A stretch of DNA of 64,000 nt, taken from contig NZ_CP068985.1 of the NCBI RefSeq assembly GCF_019397265.1, forward strand, positions 1,178,001 through 1,242,000. The letters are read 5' to 3'. The notes under the pieces are model-generated. The model worked only from the letters and a program-made list of their open reading frames with translations. It was not told the DNA's origin and did not search any database. The translations under genes and the position numbers were made by a program. This document shows, piece after piece, positions 33,474 through 43,261 of the stretch (position 1 is the first letter of the stretch; each line of letters starts with the position of its first letter). This DNA comes from Nonomuraea coxensis DSM 45129 (lineage in GTDB: Bacteria > Actinomycetota > Actinomycetes > Streptosporangiales > Streptosporangiaceae).

Positions 33474-34901
33474 ATGGACTTCAAGGTCGCAGACCTTTCA
33501 CTTGCCGACTTCGGCCGCAAGGAGATCCGGCTCGCCGAGCACGAGATGCCCGGCCTGATGGCGATCCGCAAGGAATACGCGGCCTCCCAGCCCCTTCGCG
33601 GCGCGAAGATCATGGGCTCCCTGCACATGACGATCCAGACCGCCGTCCTCATCGAGACGCTGGTCGCCCTCGGCGCCGAGGTCCGCTGGGTGAGCTGCAA
33701 CATCTTCTCCACCCAGGACCACGCCGCCGCCGCGGTGGTCGTCGGCCCCGACGGCACCCCCGAGGACCCGAAGGGCGTCCCGGTGTTCGCCTGGAAGGGC
33801 GAGACGCTGGAGGAATACTGGTGGTGCACCGAGCAGGCGCTCACCTGGCCCGGCGGTGACGCCCCCAACATGATCCTCGACGACGGCGGCGACGCCACGC
33901 TCCTCGTGCACAAGGGCGCCGAGTACGAGAAGGCCGGCGCCGTCCCGCCCGCCACGGCCGACGACCCGGAGGAGTGGCACGTCATCGTCGACCTGCTCAC
34001 CCGCACGGTCGGCGCCGACAAGAGGTGGACGCGCATCGCCGAGAGCATCAGGGGCGTGACGGAGGAGACCACCACCGGCGTGCACCGCCTCTACGAGATG
34101 CACAAGAACGGCCAGCTCCTCTTCCCGGCCATCAACGTCAACGACTCGGTCACCAAGTCGAAGTTCGACAACAAGTACGGCTGCCGCCACTCCGTCATCG
34201 ACGGCCTCAACCGCGCCACCGACGTGCTCATCGGCGGCAAGGTCGCGGTCGTCTGCGGCTACGGCGACGTCGGCAAGGGCTGCGCCGACGCGCTGCGCGG
34301 CCAGGGCGCCCGCGTCATCGTCACCGAGATCGACCCGATCTGCGCCCTCCAGGCCGCCATGGACGGCTTCCAGGTCACCACCCTGGACGAGGTCGTCGGC
34401 ATCGCCGACATCTTCGTGACCGCCACCGGCAACTTCAACATCATCACCGCCGACCACATGGCGAGGATGAAGCACCAGGCGATCGTCTCCAACATCGGCC
34501 ACTTCGACAACGAGATCGACATGGCCGGCCTCGCCAAGCAGCCCGGCATCGTGCGGAACACCATCAAGCCGCAGGTGGACGAGTGGGTCTTCGCCGACGG
34601 CCACTCGATCCTCGTGCTCGCCGAGGGCCGGCTGATGAACCTGGGCTGCGCCACCGGCCACCCCAGCTTCGTCATGTCCAACTCGTTCACCAACCAGGTG
34701 ATCGCGCAGATCGAGCTGTTCACCAAGACCGCCGAATACCCGATCGGGGTCTACACGCTGCCCAAGCACCTCGACGAGAAGGTGGCCAGGCTGCACCTCG
34801 ACGCGCTCGGCGTCAAGCTCACCGAGCTGACGAAGGAGCAGGCCGCCTACATCGGCGTGCACGTCGAGGGTCCGTACAAGTCCGACCACTACCGCTACTG
34901 A
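33474..34901 (+). CDS. ahcY: S-adenosylhomocysteine hydrolase (long bacterial/eukaryotic type)
   Basis: This enzyme cleaves S-adenosylhomocysteine to adenosine and homocysteine with bound NAD, clearing a methyltransferase inhibitor. The 475-residue protein carries all family blocks: [53 protein letters not shown], the NAD motif GYGDVGKGC near residue 262, and the C-terminal KSDHYRY. ATG 33474 has GAGGGG upstream. It is the syntenic sahH of the actinobacterial cluster. A second hydrolase follows 16 bp later. Confidence 0.97.
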   Translation: MDFKVADLSLADFGRKEIRLAEHEMPGLMAIRKEYAASQPLRGAKIMGSLHMTIQTAVLIETLVALGAEVRWVSCNIFSTQDHAAAAVVVGPDGTPEDPKGVPVFAWKGETLEEYWWCTEQALTWPGGDAPNMILDDGGDATLLVHKGAEYEKAGAVPPATADDPEEWHVIVDLLTRTVGADKRWTRIAESIRGVTEETTTGVHRLYEMHKNGQLLFPAINVNDSVTKSKFDNKYGCRHSVIDGLNRATDVLIGGKVAVVCGYGDVGKGCADALRGQGARVIVTEIDPICALQAAMDGFQVTTLDEVVGIADIFVTATGNFNIITADHMARMKHQAIVSNIGHFDNEIDMAGLAKQPGIVRNTIKPQVDEWVFADGHSILVLAEGRLMNLGCATGHPSFVMSNSFTNQVIAQIELFTKTAEYPIGVYTLPKHLDEKVARLHLDALGVKLTELTKEQAAYIGVHVEGPYKSDHYRY

Positions 34902-34917
34902 TCCGCCGCGGCAGGCC

Positions 34918-36153
34918 ATGGACCTGAGGGAAAGCGGCGAGCGGCAGATCTCGTGGGCCGCCCGCTCGATGCCGGTGCTGACGGCCGTCGGCGAGCGGTT
35001 CGCGCTCGAACGGCCGCTCGCCGGGCTGAAGATCGCGGCCTGCCTGCACGTCACGGCCGAGACGGCCGTGCTGATGGGGGCGCTGCAGGCGGGCGGGGCG
35101 GAGATCGCCCTGGCCGCCTCCAACCCGCTGTCCACGCAGGACGACGTGGCCGAGGCGCTGCGTGACTACGGGGTCAGGGTGCACGCCCGCGCGGGCGTCG
35201 ACCGGAGCGCCTACTACCGGCACATCCACCAGGCGCTCGACCTGGGGCCCGATCTCGTGCTCGACGACGGCTGCGACCTGGTCAACATCCTGCACACCGA
35301 GCGCACCAACCTGCTGGAGCGGGTGAGCGGCGGCTGCGAGGAGACCACGACCGGCATCATCCGGCTGCGCCAGATGGCGGCGGAGGGGGCGCTGCGCTTC
35401 CCCGTCGTGGCCGTCAACGACACCCGGACCAAGCGCATGTTCGACAACCGGTACGGCACCGGCCAGTCCACCCTGGACGGCATCATGCGGGCCACGAACA
35501 CGCTGCTCGCCGGCCGTACGGTGGTCGTGGCCGGCTTCGGCTACTGCGGGCGGGGCGTGGCCGAGCGGGCCAAGGGGTTCGGGGCGCGGGTGATCGTGAC
35601 CGAGATCGACGCGGTCAAGGCGCTCGACGCGACCCTCCAGGGCTACGAGGTGCGGCCGATGGCGCAGGCCGCGGCGCTCGGCGACCTGTTCGTCACCGTG
35701 ACCGGCAACCGCGACGTGATCAGGGCCGAGCACCTGTCGGTCATGAAGGACGGGGCGATCCTGGCCAACGCGGGGCACTTCGACGTGGAGATCGACGTGC
35801 GCGCGCTGGACGAGCTGGCCGGCGAGGTGCAGCGCGGCGTGCGCCCCAACACCGACCAGTACGTGATGCCCGACGGCCGCCGCCTGCTGCTGCTGGCCGA
35901 GGGCCGGCTGGTCAACCTCACGGCGGCCGAGGGGCATCCGGCGGCCGTGATGGACATGTCGTTCTCCGCGCAGGCCCTCGCCGTGGAGTGGCTGGCCGCC
36001 GAGCGCGCGGGCCTCGCGCCCGGCGTGTACGACGTCCCGGAGGAGATCGACCACGAGGTGGCCAGGCTCAAGCTGGCCGCGGCCGGCATCGCCATCGACC
36101 GGCTGACCGGCGAGCAGGAGGACTACCTGCACTCCTGGCGCGTCGGCTCCTGA
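34918..36153 (+). CDS. Second S-adenosylhomocysteine hydrolase-family protein (short, archaeal/Thermotoga-like type)
   Basis: The 411-residue paralogue has the key residues: LHVTAETAVLMGAL, ASNPLSTQDDVAEAL, LDDGCDLVNILH, EETTTGIIRLRQM, NDTRTKRMFDNRYGTGQS and the NAD motif GFGYCGRGVAER near residue 206. It lacks the ~40-residue insertion and the KSDHYRY tail of the long type, and replaces DH with DD in the QDH block. The substrate may be SAH or a related nucleoside thioether. Its close spacing suggests co-transcription with ahcY. Confidence 0.9.
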   Translation: MDLRESGERQISWAARSMPVLTAVGERFALERPLAGLKIAACLHVTAETAVLMGALQAGGAEIALAASNPLSTQDDVAEALRDYGVRVHARAGVDRSAYYRHIHQALDLGPDLVLDDGCDLVNILHTERTNLLERVSGGCEETTTGIIRLRQMAAEGALRFPVVAVNDTRTKRMFDNRYGTGQSTLDGIMRATNTLLAGRTVVVAGFGYCGRGVAERAKGFGARVIVTEIDAVKALDATLQGYEVRPMAQAAALGDLFVTVTGNRDVIRAEHLSVMKDGAILANAGHFDVEIDVRALDELAGEVQRGVRPNTDQYVMPDGRRLLLLAEGRLVNLTAAEGHPAAVMDMSFSAQALAVEWLAAERAGLAPGVYDVPEEIDHEVARLKLAAAGIAIDRLTGEQEDYLHSWRVGS

Positions 36154-36169
36154 CCTCTTAAGGAGCCGG

Positions 36170-36820
36170 TCAGCCGGGCGGGAGCTCGCGCTCGATCTGC
36201 TGCATGCGGCGGATCTCGGCGGTCTGCTCGACGCTGACCTCGCTCGCCAGCTCCTCGATGCGCATGTGCGAGCCGCTGCTCAGCACCTGCTCGCACATCG
36301 TGATCGCGCCCAGGTGGTGGTTGATCATGAGCTGCAGGAACATCCGGTCGAAGGCCGTGCCCTTGGCCGCCTTCAGCGCGTCGAGCTGCCCGGGCGTGGC
36401 CATGCCCGGCATGCCGTCGTGCGCGGCGTGGTGGTCGGGCTCCTTCTGGCCCTGCTCGCGCAGCCAGCCCGTCATGTACTGGATCTCGGGGCCCTGGGCG
36501 GCCTTGATCCGGTCGGCCATGCCCTTCACCTTGGCCGACTGGGCCCGGCTCGGCGCCAGCAGCGCCATGTCGAGCGCCTGGCGGTGATGGACGATCATGT
36601 CCTGGACGTAGATGACGTCGGCGGCGTTCGCGGTCGGCGAGGGCACGGCGGTGGCGGCCTGCTCGGGGCCGAGCGTCCTCGCCTGCTCGCCGGGACGCCC
36701 GGGAGCGATCACGGGCGCGGTCGCGTCCGCCCGGGGTGCGGGGGGCGGGCCGGAGGAGCAGCCGGCGATGGCGGTGAGGGTGACGAGCGTGCCTGCGATG
36801 ACCTTGAGCGCGGAGCGCAC
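36170..36820 (-). CDS. DUF305 family lipoprotein
   Basis: The predicted lipoprotein has lipobox TAIAGC (Cys about residue 21 from GTG 36820). That start was chosen for the AGGGAGG site four bases upstream, although the frame is open to an ATG at 36856. After a low-complexity linker it has two four-helix ferritin-like DUF305 halves with histidine/methionine motifs DMIVHHRQALDMA and LMINHHLGAITMCEQ, typical of metal (often copper) binding. Proteins of this type are induced by copper in some bacteria. The product is anchored outside the membrane. Confidence 0.87.
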   Translation of the reverse strand: MRSALKVIAGTLVTLTAIAGCSSGPPPAPRADATAPVIAPGRPGEQARTLGPEQAATAVPSPTANAADVIYVQDMIVHHRQALDMALLAPSRAQSAKVKGMADRIKAAQGPEIQYMTGWLREQGQKEPDHHAAHDGMPGMATPGQLDALKAAKGTAFDRMFLQLMINHHLGAITMCEQVLSSGSHMRIEELASEVSVEQTAEIRRMQQIERELPPG

Positions 36821-36987
36821 CCAGCCTCCCTGACTGACGGTGTCGAGCATGCGCACTCTAAGCCATGGACGGATGGATTAAAAGAGGTCGAATCGGAACA
36901 AAATTTGACAGCTTGGACGCTGGCTAGCGGAGCTTCGGAGAGACAAGATGGCCTAGATTTATGCTCCCTTTATAGGAGGATTCACCG

Positions 36988-38382
36988 GTGTTAAGCCCCC
37001 GCAGGGCCCTGATCCTGTTCGCTGCGGTCACGGCACTGGCGGGCACCACCCTGCCCGCCCAGGCCGCGGACATCCCGGCGCCCGGCGAGATCGTCATGAG
37101 CCCCAACATCACGCACGTCACCAACGTGCCGAAGCCCGAGGCCCTCGCCGACATCCACACCGACATGGCCTTCCAGGGCGACTACGCCTACGTGGGCAAC
37201 TACTACGGGTTCTCCATCTACGACATCAAGAACCCGAAGAAGACGCGGCTGGTCAGCTCGGTGGTCTGCCCCGGCGGCCAGATGGACGTGTCGGTCTACG
37301 GCAACCTGTTGTTCGGCTCCGTCGACTCCTCACGCAACGACGACTCGTGCGGCAGCACCTCGCAGCCCGCCACCGTCAAGGAGTCGTGGGAGGGGATGCG
37401 CATCTTCGACATCTCCGACAAGGCCAACCCGCGCTACATCAAGTCCGTCGAGACCAACTGCGGTTCCCACACCCACACGCTGGTGCCCGACCGCAAGGGC
37501 GACAACGTCTACGTCTACGTCTCCTCCTACAGCCCGAACGCGGCGTTCCCCGACTGCCAGCCGCCGCACGACCTGATCTCGATCATCAAGGTCCCGCTGG
37601 GGAACCCGACGGCCGCGTCCGTGATCGCCACGCCCAACCTGTTCGCCGACGGCGGTTTCGGCGGCGTGCCGGGCAGCTACCCCAACGGCAAGTCGGCCAC
37701 GACCGGCTGCCACGACATCACGGCCTACCCGGAGAAGGGCATCGCCGCCGGCGCCTGCATGGGTGACGGCATCCTGCTCGACATCCGCGACCCCGAGCAG
37801 CCCAGGGTCACCGCCCAGGTGCGTGACGAGACGAACTTCGCCTTCTGGCACTCGGCCACGTTCAACAACACCGGCACCAAGGTGATCTTCACCGACGAGC
37901 TCGGCGGCGGCACCAGGGCCACCTGCAACGAGGCCATCGGCCCGAACCGGGGCGCCAACGCCTACTACGACATCGTGGGCGGGCAACTCGTCTTCAAGGG
38001 CTACTTCAAGATCGCCCGCCACCAGGCCGACACCGAGAACTGCGTCGCGCACAACGGCTCGCTCATCCCGGTCAAGGGCCGCGACATCATGGTGCAGGCG
38101 TGGTACCAGGGCGGCATCTCCGTGGTCGACTTCACCGACTCGGCCAACCCCCAGGAGATCGCCTTCTTCGAGCGCGGCCCGGACAACACCGCCCCGGCGC
38201 TGAGCGGCGGCTTCTGGTCGGCGTACTACTACAACGGCTACATCTACGGCTCCGACTTCAACCTCGGCCTGGACGTGCTGAAGATCAACGACCCGCGGAC
38301 GAACCAGGCGAACAGCGTCAAGATGCGCTCGCTCAACGCGCAGACGCAGGCCGGCTACCCGGACCACGGCCACGGTCACTGA
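36988..38382 (+). CDS. Secreted LVIVD-repeat protein, copy 1
   Basis: The 464-residue protein has a signal peptide (RRALILFAAVTALAGTTLPA, cleaved near AQA). Its mature part has LVIVD-type beta-propeller repeats (DYAYVGNYYGFSIYDIKNPK, MRIFDISDKANPRYIKSVE) and conserved paired cysteines. GTG 36988 follows a strong AGGAGGA. No catalytic function is known to me; such propellers often bind partners or surfaces. A second, closely similar gene follows after 18 bp. Confidence 0.85.
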   Translation: MLSPRRALILFAAVTALAGTTLPAQAADIPAPGEIVMSPNITHVTNVPKPEALADIHTDMAFQGDYAYVGNYYGFSIYDIKNPKKTRLVSSVVCPGGQMDVSVYGNLLFGSVDSSRNDDSCGSTSQPATVKESWEGMRIFDISDKANPRYIKSVETNCGSHTHTLVPDRKGDNVYVYVSSYSPNAAFPDCQPPHDLISIIKVPLGNPTAASVIATPNLFADGGFGGVPGSYPNGKSATTGCHDITAYPEKGIAAGACMGDGILLDIRDPEQPRVTAQVRDETNFAFWHSATFNNTGTKVIFTDELGGGTRATCNEAIGPNRGANAYYDIVGGQLVFKGYFKIARHQADTENCVAHNGSLIPVKGRDIMVQAWYQGGISVVDFTDSANPQEIAFFERGPDNTAPALSGGFWSAYYYNGYIYGSDFNLGLDVLKINDPRTNQANSVKMRSLNAQTQAGYPDHGHGH

Positions 38383-38400
38383 CGTCAAGGAGGCTCCCGA

Positions 38401-39819
38401 GTGTCCATCCCGCGCCGCTCCCTCGCGGCGGTCGCGGCGGCCTTCGCCCTGTCGCTGACCGCGACCCCCGCGACCGCCACCGCGTCCACGACCGCGTCCA
38501 CCACCGCGACCACCGCCGACATCCCGCCGGCCGACACCGTCGTCACCAGCGGCAACGTCACCCACGTGCTCAACATCCCCAAACCCGCCCCGCTCGCCGG
38601 CACCATCAACACCGACCTCGCCTTCCAGGACGGTTACGCCTACGTCGGCAACTACGGCGGCTTCTCCATCTACGACATCCGCGACCCGAAGCGGGCCAGA
38701 CCGGTCAGCTCCGTCGTCTGCCCGGGGTCGCAGATGGACGTCAGCGTGTACGGCAACCTGCTGTTCAGCGCCGTCGACTCCTCCCGTAGCGACGACTCCT
38801 GCAACAGCACGGCCCTGAGCGCCGACCGCAAGGAGGCGTGGGAGGGCGTCCGCATCTTCGACATCTCCGACAAGGCCAATCCGCGCTACGTCAAGTCGGT
38901 CGAGACGAACTGCGGCTCCCACACGCTGACCCTGGTGCCGGGCAAGGGCCGCGACCAGAACAAGAACGTCTACGTCTACGTCTCGTCGTACAACCCGAGC
39001 AGCACGTTCCCGGACTGCCAGCCGCCGCACGACAAGATCTCGATCATCAAGGTGCCGCTGAGGAACCCCGCCGAGGCGGCCGTCGCGGCCACCCCGGTCG
39101 TCTTCCCCGACGGCGGCAACGAGACCCAGCCCGGCCTGCTGCTGCCGACGAGCGGCTGCCACGACATCACCGTCTACCCGGAGAAGGACATCGCGGCCGG
39201 CGCCTGCATGGGCGACGGCGTGCTGTTCGACATCCGCGACCGGCTCAACCCGCGGGTGACCGCCCGCACCACCGACCCGAACTTCGCGTTCTGGCACTCG
39301 GCCACGTTCAGCAACGACGCCAGGAAGGTCGTCTTCACCGACGAGCTCGGCGGCGGTGGCCTGGCCACCTGCAACGAGGCCACCGGCCCGAACCGGGGCG
39401 CGAACGCCATCTACGAGATCGTCCACGGGCAGCTCGTCTTCAAGAGCTACTTCAAGATCCCGCGGTACCAGGCCGACAGCGAGAACTGTGTCGCGCACAA
39501 CGGCTCCCTGATCCCGGTCAAGGGCCGCGACATCATGGTGCAGGCGTGGTACATGGGCGGCCTGTCCGTCTGGGACTTCACCGACGCCGCCAACCCGAGG
39601 GAGATCGGCTACTTCGAACGCGGTCCCCGCGCGGACGGCAGCGGCGGCGGCATCTGGTCCGCCTACTACTACAACGGCTACATCTACGGGGCCGACTTCC
39701 ACGCCGGCCTGGACGTCGTCAAGATCGACGATCGGCTGACCGACAGCGCCCGGCACGTCCGGACGGATCGGCTGAACGTGCAGACCCAGGAGTCGTACCG
39801 GCCCGACCGGGGCCACTGA
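38401..39819 (+). CDS. Secreted LVIVD-repeat protein, copy 2
   Basis: The 472-residue paralogue of the preceding gene has the same layout: a signal peptide (AAVAAAFALSLTATPATAT), a TA-rich linker, and the same propeller blocks (YAYVGNYGGFSIYDIRDPKR, AFWHSATFSNDARKV, ENCVAHNGSLIPVKGRDIM). Its GTG follows an AAGGAGG site 16 bases after the copy 1 stop, so the pair is an operon from tandem duplication. A strong terminator follows. Confidence 0.85.
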   Translation: MSIPRRSLAAVAAAFALSLTATPATATASTTASTTATTADIPPADTVVTSGNVTHVLNIPKPAPLAGTINTDLAFQDGYAYVGNYGGFSIYDIRDPKRARPVSSVVCPGSQMDVSVYGNLLFSAVDSSRSDDSCNSTALSADRKEAWEGVRIFDISDKANPRYVKSVETNCGSHTLTLVPGKGRDQNKNVYVYVSSYNPSSTFPDCQPPHDKISIIKVPLRNPAEAAVAATPVVFPDGGNETQPGLLLPTSGCHDITVYPEKDIAAGACMGDGVLFDIRDRLNPRVTARTTDPNFAFWHSATFSNDARKVVFTDELGGGGLATCNEATGPNRGANAIYEIVHGQLVFKSYFKIPRYQADSENCVAHNGSLIPVKGRDIMVQAWYMGGLSVWDFTDAANPREIGYFERGPRADGSGGGIWSAYYYNGYIYGADFHAGLDVVKIDDRLTDSARHVRTDRLNVQTQESYRPDRGH

Positions 39820-39831
39820 CCCGCTGAGCGG

Positions 39832-39863
39832 CGGCGGCCGTCCCCTGATGGGGGCGGCCGCCG
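39832..39863. terminator. Terminator between the LVIVD operon and the convergent RDD gene
   Basis: A 14-bp stem (CGGCGGCCGTCCCC with GGGGGCGGCCGCCG, one G-U pair) closes a TGAT loop, between two convergent stops at 39819 and 39868. Confidence 0.85.
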
Positions 39864-39867
39864 TTCG

Positions 39868-40815
39868 TCATTGCGGGGGCGCGAACCCGCCCGGCGTGGT
39901 GCCCGCCCCAGGACCGGCCGGAGACGGCGGAGCCGGCGGGGGAGCGTAGGGGTTCGCGGGCGGGGGCGGCGGCGCGTACTGGGGCTGCGGGGGTGGTGGC
40001 GCGTACGGGGGCTGGGGTGGCGGTGGCGTGTACTGGGGGCGCGGCGGCGGAGGGCCGGCCGCGACGCCCGCGCGCAGCGCCAGCCGGGCCTCCTCGCGGC
40101 GGCGACGCTCGGCCAGCACGGCGCTCAGATACGCGTACGGCGGCACCCCGGCCGGCGCGGCGGGCGAGACGAACGCCGCCGTCTGGGCCGCGATCCGCAC
40201 CCCCATCTCGTGCCGGGCCTGCGGCGAAAGGTCGTGCCAGCGCAGCAGGTATTGCCGGGCCGCCTGCGCCACCTCGTCCGGCAGCCGCGACAGCTCCAGC
40301 GTGGACGCCCAGGCGGCGAGCGGCGGCGGCATCTGGACGGCCTGCCCGCTCTGCCGCGGCGCCCGGTCGGAGATGACGATCGTGCCGGCGAAGACGTCGC
40401 CCAGCCGCTTGCCCCGCTGCGAGACCAGCGAGGCGATCAGCGCGGGCGCCCCGGAGAGCATCCAGAGCTCCACCAGGCCCGCGAGCCCGCGGAACAGCGC
40501 CTGCCTGAACCGCTCGGGGCTGCCGTCGTCGCTCACCACCCGCAGCCCGAGCGCCAGCTTGCCGAGACTGCGCCCCCTGCTCACCGACTCGAAGATCACC
40601 GGGTAGCCGACGATCACCAGGACCATCAGCGTGATCATGACAGCCGCGAACGCCGCCGGGTCCGACACCGTGGCGAACGCCCCCAGCAGGACGTAGGCCC
40701 CCACCAGCACGGTCACCTGCACGGCCAGGTCGATGACGATCGCCAGGGCGCGCGAGGGCATCTGCGCCACGCGTACCTCGACGACGACGGCATCACCTGT
40801 CACAACCTCCGACAT
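39868..40815 (-). CDS. RDD family membrane protein with proline-rich C-terminus
   Basis: The 315-residue protein has an RDD domain in about residues 15-150: PSRALAIVIDLAVQ with the R and D signature, two or three further helices, and SRGRSLGKLALGLRVV. The C-terminal ~75 residues are low-complexity proline repeats of the form YAPPPPQP. RDD proteins are small transporters or scaffolds; this one is divergent (51 bp) from the SpoIIM-family gene, an arrangement conserved in actinomycetes together with the MoxR cluster. Confidence 0.87.
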   Translation of the reverse strand: MSEVVTGDAVVVEVRVAQMPSRALAIVIDLAVQVTVLVGAYVLLGAFATVSDPAAFAAVMITLMVLVIVGYPVIFESVSRGRSLGKLALGLRVVSDDGSPERFRQALFRGLAGLVELWMLSGAPALIASLVSQRGKRLGDVFAGTIVISDRAPRQSGQAVQMPPPLAAWASTLELSRLPDEVAQAARQYLLRWHDLSPQARHEMGVRIAAQTAAFVSPAAPAGVPPYAYLSAVLAERRRREEARLALRAGVAAGPPPPRPQYTPPPPQPPYAPPPPQPQYAPPPPPANPYAPPPAPPSPAGPGAGTTPGGFAPPQ

Positions 40816-40866
40816 ATCTGGAGCCTAACGGCTCTGCGCAGGTGAACGAGCGGCCAGAATGTTCGG

Positions 40867-41859
40867 GTGGACATCGACGCGTTCATCGCCGCACACCGCC
40901 CCGCATGGGACCGGCTCGACCACCTGGTGAAGCACCGCTCGTCGCTGACCGGCGCCGAGGTGGACGAACTGGTCGACCTCTACCAGCGGGTGGCGACGCA
41001 CCTGTCGATCGTCCGCTCCTCGGCGCACGACCCGATGCTCACCGGCCGGCTGTCGGCGCTGGTGGCGCGGGCCAGGTCGGCGGTGACGGGGGCGCACACG
41101 CCCGCCTGGCGGGAGTTCGTCCGCTTCTTCACGGTGTCGTTCCCCGTGGTCGCCTACCGGGCGCGGTGGTGGTGGCTGGCCACGGCGCTGGCGACCACGG
41201 CGGTGGCGTGGGTGTTCGGCGCGTGGGTGGCGGCCAACCCCGACGTGCAGGCCGTGATCGGCACGCCCGACGAGATCACCCAGCTCGTCGAGCACGACTT
41301 CGCCGACTACTACTCGGAGAACCCGGCCGCGTCGTTCGCCGGCCGGGTGTGGATCAACAACGCCTGGGTGTCGGCCCAGGTGATCATCTACTCGGTGCTG
41401 CTGGGGCTGCCCATTCCGTACGTGCTGTTCCAGAACGCGGCGAACGTCGGCGTGTCCGGCGGGCTCATGGCCTCCCGCGACAAGCTGGACATCTTCTTCG
41501 GGCTGATCACGCCGCACGGGCTGCTGGAGCTGACCGCCGTCTTCCTGGCGGCGGCCGTCGGCATGCGGCTCGGCTGGACGGTCATCGACCCGGGGCCGCG
41601 CCGGCGCACCGAGGTGCTGGCCGAGCAGGGGCGGGCCGTGATGAGCGTGGCGCTGGGGCTGGTCGTGGTGCTGTTCCTGTCGGGGCTGATCGAGGCGTTC
41701 GTCACCCCGTCGCCGCTGCCGACCTGGGCCCGCGTGGGCATCGGGGTGCTCGCCGAGGCGGCGTTCCTCGCGTACGTCATCGGCTTCGGCCGCCGGGCCG
41801 CGCGGGCCGCCGAGACCGGCGACCTAGAACGCGCCCCCGACGTCGCCCCAGCCGCCTGA
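40867..41859 (+). CDS. Stage II sporulation protein M (SpoIIM/DUF95) family membrane protein
   Basis: The 330-residue integral membrane protein has an N-terminal soluble helical part and about six transmembrane helices (LATTAVAWVFGAWVAANP, ARVGIGVLAEAAFLAYVIGF). The signature NNAWVSAQVIIYSVLLGLP and FGLITPHGLLELTAVFLA are characteristic of the family. Streptomycetes have no SpoIIDMP engulfment complex, so a role in export or envelope function with the neighbouring MoxR/DUF58 cluster is more likely (inference). Confidence 0.87.
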   Translation: MDIDAFIAAHRPAWDRLDHLVKHRSSLTGAEVDELVDLYQRVATHLSIVRSSAHDPMLTGRLSALVARARSAVTGAHTPAWREFVRFFTVSFPVVAYRARWWWLATALATTAVAWVFGAWVAANPDVQAVIGTPDEITQLVEHDFADYYSENPAASFAGRVWINNAWVSAQVIIYSVLLGLPIPYVLFQNAANVGVSGGLMASRDKLDIFFGLITPHGLLELTAVFLAAAVGMRLGWTVIDPGPRRRTEVLAEQGRAVMSVALGLVVVLFLSGLIEAFVTPSPLPTWARVGIGVLAEAAFLAYVIGFGRRAARAAETGDLERAPDVAPAA

Positions 41860-41890
41860 CCCGCCCCGCCGCCTACACCCGCCCCGCCGC

Positions 41891-43261
41891 CTACAGCCGG
41901 CCTGCCGCCTTCAGGGCCAGGTAGGCGTCCGCCAGCGCGGGCGCGATGTCCTCCGGCGGGGCGTCCACGACCTCGACCCCGGCGCGCCGCAGCCGGGCGG
42001 TGATGCGCCGCCGTTCGAGCTGGGCGTGCTCGGCCGCCGCCGCGTCGTAGACCTCCTCCGCCGAGCCCCGCCGCGCCGCCATCGCGGCCACCCGCGGATC
42101 GGACACCCCGGCCACCAGCAGCAGGTGCCGCGAGGCGAGCTGCGGCAGCACCGGCATGAGCCCCTCGTCCATGGCCGCCCCGTTGAGGTCGGTGAGCAGC
42201 ACCACCAGGCAGCGCCGTCTGGCCCGCGACAGCACCGCCGCCACCATGCCCTGCGCGTCGGCCTCGACCAGCTCTGCCTCGATCGGCGCCATGACGTTGA
42301 CCAGCGACGACAGCAGCTCGGTGCGGGAGGCGCCGCCCACCCAGGCGCGTACGGCCCGGTCGTAGGCGAGGAAGTCGACCTGGTCGCCGGCCCGCGCGGC
42401 GAGCGCGGCCAGCAGCAGCGCCGCGTCCATCGACCAGTCGAGCCGCGGCCAGCCGGGCACCGGCCGGGGATCGGGCCTGACCAGCAGCCCGCCGCCCGGC
42501 GTCGCGCCCGCCATGGGGATCGGCGCGTCGCCCACCCGGCCCGCCGACGTGCGCCCGGTGTCGAGCACGATCAGCACCCGCCGGTCGCGTTCCGGCCGCC
42601 AGGTGCGCACCACCACGTCGTGCCGGCGCGCCGTGGCCCGCCAGTCGATGGAGCGCACGTCGTCGCCGACGACGTACTCGCGCAGGGAGTCGAACTCGGT
42701 GCCCTGGCCGCGTACGAGCGCGGGATGCTGCCCGTCGAGCTCGCGCAGCCGGGCCAGCCGCGAGGGCAGGTGCTTGCGCGACAGGAACGGCGGCAGCACC
42801 CGCACCGTCCACGGCGCGCGGTGCCCGCCCTGCCGGGCGGCCAGCCCGAGCGGCCCGAGCGAGCGCACCGTGACCGCCACCGACGAGCGGTCGCCCCGCC
42901 GGGTCGGGTCGAGCGTGACGACGATCCTGCGCCGCTCGCCCTTTGGCACGTCGATCCGCGCGACCCGCGGCGTCGCCCCGGCCGACGGCGGCCAGGCGTC
43001 GCGCAGCACGCCCCGCACCCGCCTGGACCCGGGGTTCTCCACGACGAGCTCGACCGTGGCCCGCTGCCCCAGCCGGACGAGGGTGTCGCCGGACCGGTGC
43101 AGGCGCAGCGGCCGCACCGCCCCCGCGAACGTCAGGTCGATCACGATCGCCGCCGCCAGCAGCAGGCACACCCCGGCGAGCGCCGCCCCGGGCCGCGGCG
43201 CGAGCATCACCAGCACGATCCCGAGCGCGGCGACCAGCCCGGCCCGCCCCGTCAGCGCCAT
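41891..43261 (-). CDS. DUF58 domain protein
   Basis: The 456-residue protein has two N-terminal transmembrane helices, a beta-rich region, and the DUF58 signature GTEFDSLREYVVGDDVRSID followed by WRATARRHDVVVRTW. A VWA-like fold follows (VLIVLDTGRTSAGRVG). It is the last gene of the minus-strand cluster. ATG 43261 shares one base with the MoxR stop (TGATG), so translation is coupled. DUF58 and MoxR proteins generally act together in assembling or activating other proteins. Confidence 0.9.
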   Translation of the reverse strand: MALTGRAGLVAALGIVLVMLAPRPGAALAGVCLLLAAAIVIDLTFAGAVRPLRLHRSGDTLVRLGQRATVELVVENPGSRRVRGVLRDAWPPSAGATPRVARIDVPKGERRRIVVTLDPTRRGDRSSVAVTVRSLGPLGLAARQGGHRAPWTVRVLPPFLSRKHLPSRLARLRELDGQHPALVRGQGTEFDSLREYVVGDDVRSIDWRATARRHDVVVRTWRPERDRRVLIVLDTGRTSAGRVGDAPIPMAGATPGGGLLVRPDPRPVPGWPRLDWSMDAALLLAALAARAGDQVDFLAYDRAVRAWVGGASRTELLSSLVNVMAPIEAELVEADAQGMVAAVLSRARRRCLVVLLTDLNGAAMDEGLMPVLPQLASRHLLLVAGVSDPRVAAMAARRGSAEEVYDAAAAEHAQLERRRITARLRRAGVEVVDAPPEDIAPALADAYLALKAAGRL

